From Crocinitomicaceae bacterium (GTDB lineage Bacteria > Bacteroidota > Bacteroidia > Flavobacteriales_D > Crocinitomicaceae): a stretch of DNA of 64,000 nt. Numbering within the stretch: position 1 is the first letter of the stretch; the number at the start of each line of letters is the position of its first letter. Positions 18,428 to 26,465 of the stretch are shown here, in pieces. The notes beneath the pieces were generated by a model. The model ran no database searches. It had not been told where the DNA came from and saw nothing but the letters and a program-made list of their open reading frames with translations. Position numbers and translations under genes: made by a program. The stretch is from NCBI GenBank assembly GCA_017983465.1, contig JAGOBK010000003.1:186001-250000 (forward strand), read 5' to 3'.

Positions 18428-20509
18428 ATGAAAAAGATATTCACACTTTGCTTTCTAGCGTTAGGTACTTGGGCAACAGCTCAGGTAGACCGCTCGGTTA
18501 TGCCTGCTCCAACGCAAGCAAAAAAAATCAACATCAAAGACTCTGAAGTTTTCACGACAGCAAATGGCATTACGGTCATCCTTTCTGAAAACCACAAATT
18601 ACCAAGAGTTTCATTTGACCTAAACATGGGTTCTGATCCACGTTTAGAAGGATCCAAAGCTGGACTTGCGGACATGGCAGGTTCTTTAATTATGTCTGGA
18701 ACGAAAAACAGAACGAAAGATCAATTAGATCAAGAAATCGATTTTATTGGCGCTTCTTTAGGTGCGGATAAATCATCTATTTCGTTGTCTTGTTTAACAA
18801 AGCACATGGACAAAGGATTGAACCTAATGTCCGATGTTTTGCTCAACGCAAATTTCCCTCAGTCGGAATTCGACCGAATTAAAAAACAAAATGTTTCCAG
18901 TTTATTGTCTGCAAAATCTGATGCAGGTACCATGGCTCAAAACGCTACGGTAAAAATCAACTTCCCAAATCATCCATTTAGCGATGTGATGTCCGAGGAA
19001 ACATTGAACAATATTTCACGCGAGGATGTGGTTTCTTTTTACGCTGCAAACTTCACACCGACGGGAAGTTACCTAGTTGTTGTTGGTGACATCACACGTC
19101 AACAAACGGAAGCAATGGTAAACGCTTATTTTGGTAAGTGGACCGGTGGACCTGTATTTACAGAGCAACCGAATGCAGGAAGCTATACAAAAGGTAATCG
19201 TGTTGTTTTTGTGAAAAAACCAGGTGCAGTTCAGTCTGTGGTTTACGTGACCTTTCCAATTGACATGAAAACAGGTGACAAAAATCAATTGCCATTAACC
19301 GTTCTCAACGGTATTCTTGGTGGTGGTGGATTTGGAACGCGATTGATGCAAAATCTACGCGAGGACAAAGCTTACACATATGGATGTTACTCTAGCCTAA
19401 ACATTACGGAAGATGGTTCATGGATGTCAGCTGGAGGAAATTTCCAAAATGCCGTGACAGATTCTGCGATTGAGCAAATTTTATTGGAGTTCCAAAAAAT
19501 CACGAATGAGTATGTGAAAGACGAGGAATTGAACCTAACAAAAACAAACATGGCAGGTGGATTCGCTCGTTCATTGGAGCGTCCACAAACCATTGCTCGT
19601 TTTGCCTTGAACATCATCAAAAACAACCTTCCGAAGGATTACTACCAAACGTACTTACAGCGTTTAGAAAGTGTTTCTAAAGAGGATGTCCTTCAAATGG
19701 CTCAACAATATTTCACTTCTAAAAACTGCAACATTATTGTTGTTGGAAACGAAGAAGTATTTGAGAAATTGAAACGATTCGATGCAGATGGTAAAATTGA
19801 AGTACTAGATCCATTTGGTAATGTAATGAAGGATTCAAAACCGGCTGACATTACCTCAGCTCAATTAATTGACAATTACGTTTTTGCCTTGACAGGAACA
19901 ACATCTCTAAAAGCAGCTGCGAAAAAGTTGAAAGCGATTAAAAACTTCGAACGTGTCTATGAATTAAAAGGAGATCAGATTCCATTTGCCTTGAAATCGA
20001 CAGAGATTTTTGTTGCTCCAACTACGGAGGGTCAAAAACTAGAAGGACAAGGTATGGTTTTCCAAAAATCATTCTACGATGGGAAAGCAGGATTTACCTT
20101 CAATATGCAAACTGGAAAAACCGAATTAACTGCCGAAGAATTATCTTCTAAAGCGAAGTCAAACGGAATCATACCAGAAATGAACTATGTGAAAAACGGT
20201 TTGACTCACGAATTAGTGGGCATCGAAAACATGAATGGAGTTGAATACTACGTATTGAAAACAGTTGATGGGAAAAATGAATCTTACGATTATTTCAATA
20301 AAACCACGTTCATGAAAGAAAAGACCATCAACGTGATGACACGCGATGGAGAAACGATGGAATCCACGATTACTTTTGGTGATTTCAAAGAAGTGAACGG
20401 AATGAAATTTGCACATTCTATTACCCAATCTGTTGGACCAATGGTATTATCCGGAACGGTAACATCCATTACGGTTAATGGAAAAATCGATATGAAAGTG
20501 TTCGAATAA
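18428..20509 (+). CDS. M16 family non-catalytic partner with C-terminal lipoprotein-sorting-like extension
   Basis: Exported protein of 693 aa (signal peptide ending TWATAQ). Both M16 folds are present, but the HxxEH zinc motif is replaced (GLADMAGSLIMSG), so it should not hydrolyse peptides itself. The C-terminal M16 domain keeps the FGTRLMQNLREDKAYTYG signature, with the Arg and Tyr that bind substrate. Residues about 480-693 form an extra beta-rich domain resembling LolA/outer-membrane-lipoprotein-sorting proteins. With the upstream catalytic M16 gene 11 bp away it likely forms a heteromer. The partnership is known for the family; its substrate here is unknown. Confidence 0.88.
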   Translation: MKKIFTLCFLALGTWATAQVDRSVMPAPTQAKKINIKDSEVFTTANGITVILSENHKLPRVSFDLNMGSDPRLEGSKAGLADMAGSLIMSGTKNRTKDQLDQEIDFIGASLGADKSSISLSCLTKHMDKGLNLMSDVLLNANFPQSEFDRIKKQNVSSLLSAKSDAGTMAQNATVKINFPNHPFSDVMSEETLNNISREDVVSFYAANFTPTGSYLVVVGDITRQQTEAMVNAYFGKWTGGPVFTEQPNAGSYTKGNRVVFVKKPGAVQSVVYVTFPIDMKTGDKNQLPLTVLNGILGGGGFGTRLMQNLREDKAYTYGCYSSLNITEDGSWMSAGGNFQNAVTDSAIEQILLEFQKITNEYVKDEELNLTKTNMAGGFARSLERPQTIARFALNIIKNNLPKDYYQTYLQRLESVSKEDVLQMAQQYFTSKNCNIIVVGNEEVFEKLKRFDADGKIEVLDPFGNVMKDSKPADITSAQLIDNYVFALTGTTSLKAAAKKLKAIKNFERVYELKGDQIPFALKSTEIFVAPTTEGQKLEGQGMVFQKSFYDGKAGFTFNMQTGKTELTAEELSSKAKSNGIIPEMNYVKNGLTHELVGIENMNGVEYYVLKTVDGKNESYDYFNKTTFMKEKTINVMTRDGETMESTITFGDFKEVNGMKFAHSITQSVGPMVLSGTVTSITVNGKIDMKVFE

Positions 20510-20532
20510 CACGAAACCAAAACACGAAATTA

Positions 20533-20566
20533 AACGCCATTCTTTACGAGGATGGCGTTTTTTTTT
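20533..20566 (+). terminator. Rho-independent terminator after the M16 pair
   Basis: AACGCCAT, an 11-nt loop and ATGGCGTT followed by nine T. The T tract runs straight into the -7 box of the next gene. Confidence 0.9.
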
Positions 20567-20573
20567 ACCTTCG
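20566..20573 (+). promoter_or_regulatory. -7 box (TACCTTCG) 4 nt before ATG of the BNR-repeat gene
   Basis: TACCTTCG differs from TAnnTTTG at one position and ends exactly 4 nt before the start codon at 20578, the same distance as in dnaX and dnaB. Transcription from it would begin at or next to the A of ATG. Confidence 0.5.
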
Positions 20574-20577
20574 TACC

Positions 20578-22143
20578 ATGAAGAAATTTCTATTCATTTG
20601 CCTGCTATTCAACTACATTGGATTCCAAATCAATGCACAAAACCAGCTCGTTTCCGAAGGAAACTACTTTGAAGGTGAGCCATACTTAGTGATGCACCCA
20701 ACGAATTCACAGCGTTTGGTAGCCGCTTGGATGGGACTTCAGTTCAATAACAAGGTCGTCATTAAAACTTCTGTATCGAACAATGGGGGAAATACCTGGT
20801 CGGCTCCAATCTGGCAAGCTCATCTCTCTCCGAATTTTTCGAGCGCGGATGTTTCACTCGCCTTTGATCACTTGGGGAACTTGTTCATGTGTTACATCGA
20901 TTACGATAACGTCAACTTCAGTGAAGGAAAAGTACTTGTGCGTAAGTCAATCGACGGAGGTATTTCTTGGGGGAATCCGAGCATCGTTCTAGACATCAGT
21001 TCATGTCCTAATCAAGTGTGCATCGATCGTCCGTGGATGGTGATTGATCAAACCACAGGTCCAAATGCCGGGACCATTTACGTCACGAACATGAACGCCA
21101 ATCAGCCAGCGATGATTACACCACCCTATCATCCGTATATTTCCATAAGTACCGATGGCGGACAATCCTTTCAATCAGAACCATTAGATGGTAGCGGATT
21201 TCTTTCCGGCTCCATCATTCCGCAGCCGATGGCTTCACCGGTTGTCACGGCAGACGGACGATTTACCGCCCTTTATCCCAGTTATGTAGCCAGTCAAAGT
21301 TTATTGCCAAGATTGATTCGAGTTCAGTCAAACAATCAAGGTCAAACGTACACGTACGATGTTGCCTATCAAGGACAGGGATTCGGTACGAGCAATACAT
21401 TGGTAAAAGCAGGACCATTGCTAAAAGCACATCCGAACAATGCCAATCAAATGAGTTATTTCTTTCTTAGTGACGACTTTGGAGAAGCTGATATTGTATT
21501 CATTGAGACAAGCAATAACGGAGTTTCTTGGAGTGCTCCATCACGAATCAATCAAGATCCCATCGGAAATGGAAAGATTCAAGATTTAATTTGGGCTGAT
21601 TATGCATCCAATGGAGATTTAGCCGTTTGCTGGAGAGACCGAAGAAATGCGAATGGATCGGGGTATTCTGTTTCAAGCGAAATCTACTGTACTGTTCGAA
21701 ATTCCACCTCCTCTATTTGGATGAACGATTTCTCGGTAAGTGACCAACTTGTGGATCACCTTCCCATTTTAGAAGATTCTGGAAACGATTTTATGAACGT
21801 GATTCTCGAAAACGATACGTTGAATGTCATTTGGGGCGATGTCCGATCGGGAAGTTTGAAAATCTATTTTAGCAAACGAGGAATTTATGATTCGACAAAT
21901 CAGATTGTCAGTTTGCCAGAGCCAGATCGCATGGTCTTTCCTAATCCCGTAAGCACGGAACTTTCCATTCCCAACGAGTTCATCGGTTCTGATTTTTATT
22001 TGATGACGACGGAAGGAAAGTCCATTCAAAATGGGAAAATTGAATCGTCACTGCTCCATTTTGAATCAATCCCAACCGGAACTTATCAATTACTGATCAT
22101 TTCAGCAGAAAAACGGTATCAATATCATCTCATCAAGCATTGA
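20578..22143 (+). CDS. T9SS-secreted BNR/Asp-box repeat (sialidase-fold) protein
   Basis: Exported protein of 521 aa with a signal peptide (ending FQINAQ). Several Asp-box repeats of the SxDGGxxW type are visible (SNNGGNTWSAP, SIDGGISWGNP, STDGGQSFQSE, SNNGVSWSAP), which mark a sialidase-like beta-propeller. The arginine triad and catalytic residues of true sialidases could not be identified, so enzymatic activity is doubtful. The C-terminus (VFPNPVSTELSI, PTGTYQLL) is a type A sorting domain for T9SS export. It stands alone between a terminator and dnaX. Confidence 0.83.
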   Translation: MKKFLFICLLFNYIGFQINAQNQLVSEGNYFEGEPYLVMHPTNSQRLVAAWMGLQFNNKVVIKTSVSNNGGNTWSAPIWQAHLSPNFSSADVSLAFDHLGNLFMCYIDYDNVNFSEGKVLVRKSIDGGISWGNPSIVLDISSCPNQVCIDRPWMVIDQTTGPNAGTIYVTNMNANQPAMITPPYHPYISISTDGGQSFQSEPLDGSGFLSGSIIPQPMASPVVTADGRFTALYPSYVASQSLLPRLIRVQSNNQGQTYTYDVAYQGQGFGTSNTLVKAGPLLKAHPNNANQMSYFFLSDDFGEADIVFIETSNNGVSWSAPSRINQDPIGNGKIQDLIWADYASNGDLAVCWRDRRNANGSGYSVSSEIYCTVRNSTSSIWMNDFSVSDQLVDHLPILEDSGNDFMNVILENDTLNVIWGDVRSGSLKIYFSKRGIYDSTNQIVSLPEPDRMVFPNPVSTELSIPNEFIGSDFYLMTTEGKSIQNGKIESSLLHFESIPTGTYQLLIISAEKRYQYHLIKH

Positions 22144-22169
22144 CATTTAGAATTTAAACGGTATATTTG
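22140..22169 (+). promoter_or_regulatory. Promoter of dnaX with -7 box 4 nt before ATG
   Basis: TTG (22140-22142), a 19-nt spacer and TATATTTG (22162-22169) are a consensus Bacteroidota promoter overlapping the stop of the preceding gene. The start codon at 22174 lies only 4 nt beyond the box, so the predicted mRNA is leaderless or nearly so. Confidence 0.7.
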
Positions 22170-22173
22170 TTCC

Positions 22174-23289
22174 ATGAGTGATTTTGTCGTTTCCGCCCGC
22201 AAATATCGTCCGCAAACCTTTGATACGGTTGTTGGACAGCATTCGATTACGAATACACTCAAGAATGCCATCAAAAGTGGACATTTAGCCCAAGCATTTT
22301 TATTTTGTGGATCGAGAGGAGTTGGTAAGACAACTACTGCCAGAATTCTTGCGAAGACAATCAATTGTTTTCAGCCAACAGAACAAATGGAAGCATGTGA
22401 TCAATGTGATTCGTGTTTATCCTTCCACACTGGAAATTCTTTAAACATCTACGAACTAGATGCGGCATCAAACAACTCCGTTGATGACATCCGTAGTTTA
22501 ATCGATCAAGTACGCATTGCACCACAAATTGGTACGCACAAAATATACATTATCGATGAGGTTCACATGTTATCGAATAGTGCCTTCAACGCATTTTTAA
22601 AGACACTAGAAGAACCACCAAAGCATGCCATTTTTATTTTGGCTACAACGGAAAAACACAAAATCATCCCAACGATTCTTTCTCGTTGTCAAATTTTTGA
22701 TTTCAGTCGCATCCGTGTAAAGGACATCGCTGATCACTTGGCTCAAATCGCTACAAAAGAAGGCGTTTCTGCTGACCCAGAAGCACTTCATCAAATTGCC
22801 ATGAAAGCAGATGGAGCGTTAAGAGATGCCCTATCTATTTTTGATCAAATCGTCACCTTTGCTGGAACAACGTTAACTTATAAAGATGTACTCGACAATC
22901 TAAATATCTTGGATTATGAGTATTACTTCAAAGTTATGGACGCAGCGGAGAAAGAAGACATTTCTACGACCTTATTGATTTTGAATGATATTTTTGAAAA
23001 AGGTTTTGATGGACATCATTTCGTTGTTGGGTTGGCAGAGCATTTACGCAATTTATTGGTCTGTAAAGATGTTCGAACATCCAATTTATTAGAAGTTCCA
23101 GAAACGGTACGCCAACGATTTGTTGAACAGTCGAAAGAAATTGAAGCACAGCGCATCATGAAAGGCTTGAGTATTTTGAGTAAAACAGATGTCGACTATA
23201 AATCATCGAAAAATCAACGCTTGTTGATCGAAGTAGCTCTCATGCAACTCTGTTCATTAAAACAAGAGTCTGAAAAAAAAAAGGACTGA
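22174..23289 (+). CDS. dnaX: DNA polymerase III gamma/tau subunit, zero-frame (gamma-like) product
   Basis: Clamp-loader ATPase of the replicative polymerase. The zero-frame protein is 371 aa: Walker A GSRGVGKTTTA (about residue 44), a zinc module with four Cys (CFQPTEQMEACDQCDSC), Walker B/DEVHM, and the sensor SRC motif LSRCQ. The frame stops at 23287-23289 just after a run of ten A, while the open -1 frame downstream encodes the tau-specific tail. The zero-frame product is thus like the short gamma subunit of E. coli. The tau form, made by slippage, would be about 573 aa. Downstream genes follow at close distance in the same direction. Confidence 0.93.
   Translation: MSDFVVSARKYRPQTFDTVVGQHSITNTLKNAIKSGHLAQAFLFCGSRGVGKTTTARILAKTINCFQPTEQMEACDQCDSCLSFHTGNSLNIYELDAASNNSVDDIRSLIDQVRIAPQIGTHKIYIIDEVHMLSNSAFNAFLKTLEEPPKHAIFILATTEKHKIIPTILSRCQIFDFSRIRVKDIADHLAQIATKEGVSADPEALHQIAMKADGALRDALSIFDQIVTFAGTTLTYKDVLDNLNILDYEYYFKVMDAAEKEDISTTLLILNDIFEKGFDGHHFVVGLAEHLRNLLVCKDVRTSNLLEVPETVRQRFVEQSKEIEAQRIMKGLSILSKTDVDYKSSKNQRLLIEVALMQLCSLKQESEKKKD
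23273..23283 (+). promoter_or_regulatory. dnaX: Slippery sequence in dnaX (ten A followed by G)
   Basis: Bases 23273-23282 are ten consecutive A. In the dnaX frame the site reads A AAA AAG (23277-23283), the same heptamer used for -1 frameshifting in E. coli dnaX. A -1 shift, or polymerase slippage adding one A, joins the zero frame to an open frame of 203 codons that begins at GGA 23283. A stem of 5 bp (AAGGA with TCCTT at 23305-23309) is the only downstream structure I see, and it is weak. A sequencing error in the homopolymer is the main alternative. Confidence 0.7.
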
Positions 23290-23894
23290 CGGATAGAATA
23301 GACATCCTTCCATCTCCTAAACAAACACTTCGAAAATCAAGCACTTCCACTCCTGTAAACAAAACCGTTAGCGTTTCTAGTGTTCCCGCAGAAAAAGTAG
23401 TGGAAAACAAAATTTTAACGAGTCCACAAGGTGTCATTCCGACGAAGCATATTTCCATAAAGGAGTCCATTGAAAAGATCAAAGAATCACAACAACAAGG
23501 GAATTTAGAAGATTTACCTAGAGAAGGATTTAGCATTGAGCACGTCAAAATGTTTTGGAAACAGTACGCGTATGTCGTGAAGGAAAATGGACTAGAGACC
23601 TTTTACAATGCCTTAATCAAAAGAGATCCTGTTTTAATCAGCGAAGAAGTCCTTGGGATTGTGGTGGATAATCAAGTTCAGATGGATTACATTCAAGCCG
23701 AACTCATGGGATTCATCGAATTCATGCGTAAAAGTTTACAGAATTACCATGTGGAAATTCAACTTTCGATGAGCAACGAACCGGAAAAAGAAACAAAATT
23801 CTTGACCGGAAAAGATAAATTTTCTGCACTTGCACGGAAGAATCCCAATTTACATACCTTGAAAAACTTGTTCAACTTGGACATCGAATACTAG
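23283..23894 (+). CDS. dnaX: DnaX tau-specific C-terminal region, -1 frame
   Basis: Continuation of dnaX in the -1 frame, 203 codons. A Ser/Thr/Lys/Pro-rich linker (about 40 residues) leads into a folded helical region with sequences such as FSIEHVKMFWKQYAYVV and a conserved end NPNLHTLKNLFNLDIEY, matching the domain V-like tail of Bacteroidota gamma/tau proteins, which contacts the polymerase core. The frame has no good start codon of its own (a GTG at 23400 falls inside the linker), so it is read as part of the tau form and not as a separate gene. It ends 2 bp before menE. Confidence 0.8.
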   Translation, partial: GLTDRIDILPSPKQTLRKSSTSTPVNKTVSVSSVPAEKVVENKILTSPQGVIPTKHISIKESIEKIKESQQQGNLEDLPREGFSIEHVKMFWKQYAYVVKENGLETFYNALIKRDPVLISEEVLGIVVDNQVQMDYIQAELMGFIEFMRKSLQNYHVEIQLSMSNEPEKETKFLTGKDKFSALARKNPNLHTLKNLFNLDIEY

Positions 23895-23896
23895 CC

Positions 23897-24904
23897 ATGC
23901 ATCCCCTTTTTCAATCGATTCAACTCAAAGAGGAACTACAGGCAAAAGTCGAAACATTTTGCCGTCAATGGGAGAATGGACAAGCAATGAGTATTCATAC
24001 ATCGGGATCGACAGGAAAACCAAAAGAAATTACCTTCACCAAGGAACAGTTTATTGTTTCCGCTCAAAAAACCATAGCTTTTTTCAAGCTTAACAAAGAA
24101 ACGAAAGCGTTATTATGCTTGTCTCCAGATACGATTGGCGGAAAAATGATGCTTGTTCGAGCACTCGAAGGGAATTATTCCCTCTTCATCACAAATCCAA
24201 GCCTTGATCCGTTTGAAAACGTGCATGAGCAGATTGACTTTGTGGCATTAGTCCCAGCACAATTGGCTCATATACTACAGAATCCCTCTTCACTTTCTAA
24301 GTTGAAGAAGGTTCAACACATCTTGATTGGTGGGGCTGAAATCCCAGAGGAAATGAGCGAACAACTTCGTTTACATGAAATAACTGCCTACCAAAGTTAC
24401 GGAATGACTGAAACGATTTCACATGTTGCACTGCGTAAAATCGGTCAAGAAAGCGATTACCACGCCTTACCTGGAGTTCATTTCACTGTTGACAATAATT
24501 GTTTAACGATTCACTATCCAGAAATACAGTTAAAAGCCATCCAGACAACGGATGTCGTAGAATTGCTCGATGAACGGACATTTCAATGGAAGGGACGCGC
24601 AGATTTTGTCATTAATTCTGGCGGTAAAAAAATTCATCCAGAGGAACTGGAAAAGCGACTTTCATCCGTTATTGCTGGACGTTTTATCCTCAGTTCTATA
24701 CCTCATTCCATATGGGGAGAAGCACTTGTTTTGCTTTCAGAACAAGCCATTACATTAAAGAAATCAGAGCTGCTTTCGACATTTTCAACTTCGGAAATAC
24801 CGAAATTCGCTCAGACCGTTCCAATGATCATGACAGAAAACGGTAAAATTCAGCGAAAACTCACCCTAGAACAAGCCAAAGCGCATGCGTGGATCAGCCT
24901 TTAA
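23897..24904 (+). CDS. menE: o-Succinylbenzoate-CoA ligase-like AMP-binding enzyme
   Basis: Short acyl-adenylate-forming enzyme of 335 aa, the size of MenE in Bacteroidota, which activates o-succinylbenzoate with CoA in menaquinone synthesis. The phosphate-binding loop HTSGSTGKPKEI is at about residue 35, followed by the A5-like YQSYGMTETISHVALR and the hinge/A8-like WKGRADFVINSGGKKIHPEE, then a short C-terminal domain with GKIQRK carrying the catalytic Lys. No other men gene is in the window, so the substrate is assigned by family similarity. It overlaps the J-domain gene by 20 bp. Confidence 0.85.
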   Translation: MHPLFQSIQLKEELQAKVETFCRQWENGQAMSIHTSGSTGKPKEITFTKEQFIVSAQKTIAFFKLNKETKALLCLSPDTIGGKMMLVRALEGNYSLFITNPSLDPFENVHEQIDFVALVPAQLAHILQNPSSLSKLKKVQHILIGGAEIPEEMSEQLRLHEITAYQSYGMTETISHVALRKIGQESDYHALPGVHFTVDNNCLTIHYPEIQLKAIQTTDVVELLDERTFQWKGRADFVINSGGKKIHPEELEKRLSSVIAGRFILSSIPHSIWGEALVLLSEQAITLKKSELLSTFSTSEIPKFAQTVPMIMTENGKIQRKLTLEQAKAHAWISL

Positions 24905-25724
24905 ACTATTCGGTTTAAGTCCTGGAGCGAGTGAGGAAGAAATCCGCAAGCGTTACCGGGAATTAGTGAAGAAGTTTCATCCCGATGTGAACAAGGATGC
25001 ACATGCAGAAAAGAAATTCATCGAGATCCAAGCCGCTTACGAAGAATTAATGCAAGAACCCGAGGTGCAAATGGACATCGAACATCCATCTGAACCCACT
25101 TTTCAAGAAGAGTATACGGCATATCGTGAACACGCGCGTCAACAATTCCAAGCACGAAAGAAAAGAGAAGCGGAAGACCTTGAAAAACTGTATGTTCGTT
25201 TACAAACAGGACCCATTCATTTGTTACACCGTTGCATCGCATTCGTGAGTCTCATTGTATTGTTAGCGTTGTGCATGGACCTCATTTTACCGAATCAACG
25301 TGTATCTGCAGTCATTACCTCCTACTCCACAGACGTTTACCATAGTATGAATGGTAATCTCGTTAGTTTGGCAAAAACAAATCAAGGGGAGAGTTTTTTT
25401 CTAAACGCTTTTTCCAATCGCTTTTTCGATATCAATCCGTTTATTGAAATCAATAAAACGGCCATTTTTCATCAATCCGTTTCGGTCCTTTCCCGAAGCA
25501 ACGAATTTTTACAAGAAATCCCCATTCATTTCAGCTTTTATTGGGCACAATTCCTGATGTTCCCCATTTTCCTTGTCCCCTTTGCCTTTCTCATCTATCG
25601 AAAAAAAGACGCCTTTTTCATCATGGGGTCTTACTTCACCCGCTACGCAAGCGGCATCTTGCTACTGTACTTTCTTATCAGTCAAGACCGCTGGTATCAT
25701 TTACTCACCCTAGGATTCTATTAA
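24885..25724 (+). CDS. J-domain membrane protein
   Basis: Protein of 279 aa with an N-terminal DnaJ domain (residues about 3-60) carrying the HPD motif in KKFHPDVNK, so it can stimulate an Hsp70 ATPase. A charged helical linker (about 75-105) is followed by three hydrophobic segments (about 108-130, 218-240 and 247-268), which would place the J domain on the cytoplasmic face of the inner membrane. It lacks the Gly/Phe and zinc-finger regions of DnaJ, making it a class C co-chaperone of unknown client. It is sandwiched by overlaps between menE and nth. Confidence 0.85.
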   Translation: MRGSAFKLFGLSPGASEEEIRKRYRELVKKFHPDVNKDAHAEKKFIEIQAAYEELMQEPEVQMDIEHPSEPTFQEEYTAYREHARQQFQARKKREAEDLEKLYVRLQTGPIHLLHRCIAFVSLIVLLALCMDLILPNQRVSAVITSYSTDVYHSMNGNLVSLAKTNQGESFFLNAFSNRFFDINPFIEINKTAIFHQSVSVLSRSNEFLQEIPIHFSFYWAQFLMFPIFLVPFAFLIYRKKDAFFIMGSYFTRYASGILLLYFLISQDRWYHLLTLGFY

Positions 25725-25725
25725 C

Positions 25726-26370
25726 ATGACAAAAAAAGAAAAAGCGCATTATGTGTTGACAGAATTAGACAGCATTTATCCAGAAACACCGATTCCATTA
25801 GATCATACAGATGCCTACACCCTATTGATTGCCGTTTTACTTTCTGCGCAATGCACCGACGAACGAGTGAATAAAATCACTCCAATACTCTTTGCGAAAG
25901 CGTCGAATCCAACGGACATGATTAAACTCAGTATCGAGGAGATACAGGCAATCATTCGTCCGTGTGGACTCTCCCCGAAAAAAGCATATGCAATTTGGAC
26001 TTTGTCCAACATGATTTTGGACGAACATGGTGGAGAAGTCCCAAATTCCTTTGAGCAATTAGAAGCACTCCCTGGAGTTGGTCACAAAACAGCATCTGTG
26101 GTAATGTCCCAAGCATTTGGACACCCTGCTTTTCCTGTGGACACGCACATTCATCGCCTCCTCACCCGTTGGGGATTGACATCCGGAAAAAATGTTGTGC
26201 AAACAGAAAAAGATGCAAAGAAGTTGTTCCCAAGAGAATCATGGAACAAACTTCATTTGCAAATCATCTTTTATGGTCGCTCACATTCTCCGGCAAGAAG
26301 TCCAAAAAAAGAGATCGATTACATCACGGTACACATTGGAACAAAGAAAGCTTTATTGGAACTAAAGTGA
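25726..26370 (+). CDS. nth: Endonuclease III (DNA glycosylase/AP lyase) without iron-sulphur cysteines
   Basis: Base-excision repair glycosylase for oxidised pyrimidines, 214 aa. The helix-hairpin-helix LPGVGHKTASVV holds the catalytic Lys121, and the aspartate Asp139 lies in VDTHIHRL, each one position from the E. coli numbering. The four C-terminal Cys that hold the [4Fe-4S] cluster in E. coli Nth are absent: after FYGRSHSPARSP the protein ends with a short Lys-rich tail and has no Cys. The catalytic core looks intact, so activity is expected. It starts 1 bp after the J-domain gene stop. Confidence 0.93.
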   Translation: MTKKEKAHYVLTELDSIYPETPIPLDHTDAYTLLIAVLLSAQCTDERVNKITPILFAKASNPTDMIKLSIEEIQAIIRPCGLSPKKAYAIWTLSNMILDEHGGEVPNSFEQLEALPGVGHKTASVVMSQAFGHPAFPVDTHIHRLLTRWGLTSGKNVVQTEKDAKKLFPRESWNKLHLQIIFYGRSHSPARSPKKEIDYITVHIGTKKALLELK

Positions 26371-26453
26371 TATTAACAATTGTTAATAAGTACCTTTCAC
26401 ATCTTTTTCATAAGAAATTGAATCCGACAATGGAAGGATGATTTTCGAATCCG

Positions 26454-26461
26454 TATATTTG
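26454..26461 (+). promoter_or_regulatory. -7 box (TATATTTG) 4 nt before ATG of dnaB
   Basis: Exact TAnnTTTG match ending 4 nt before the start codon at 26466. No good TTG is found at the usual upstream distance. The rest of the 95-bp nth-dnaB gap shows nothing else. Confidence 0.55.
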
Positions 26462-26465
26462 TTAC

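Noticed and set aside
23400..23894. A separate 164-codon gene starting with GTG after dnaX
   Set aside because: The frame is open upstream to the ten-A tract and the protein matches the tau tail, so it is treated as part of dnaX.
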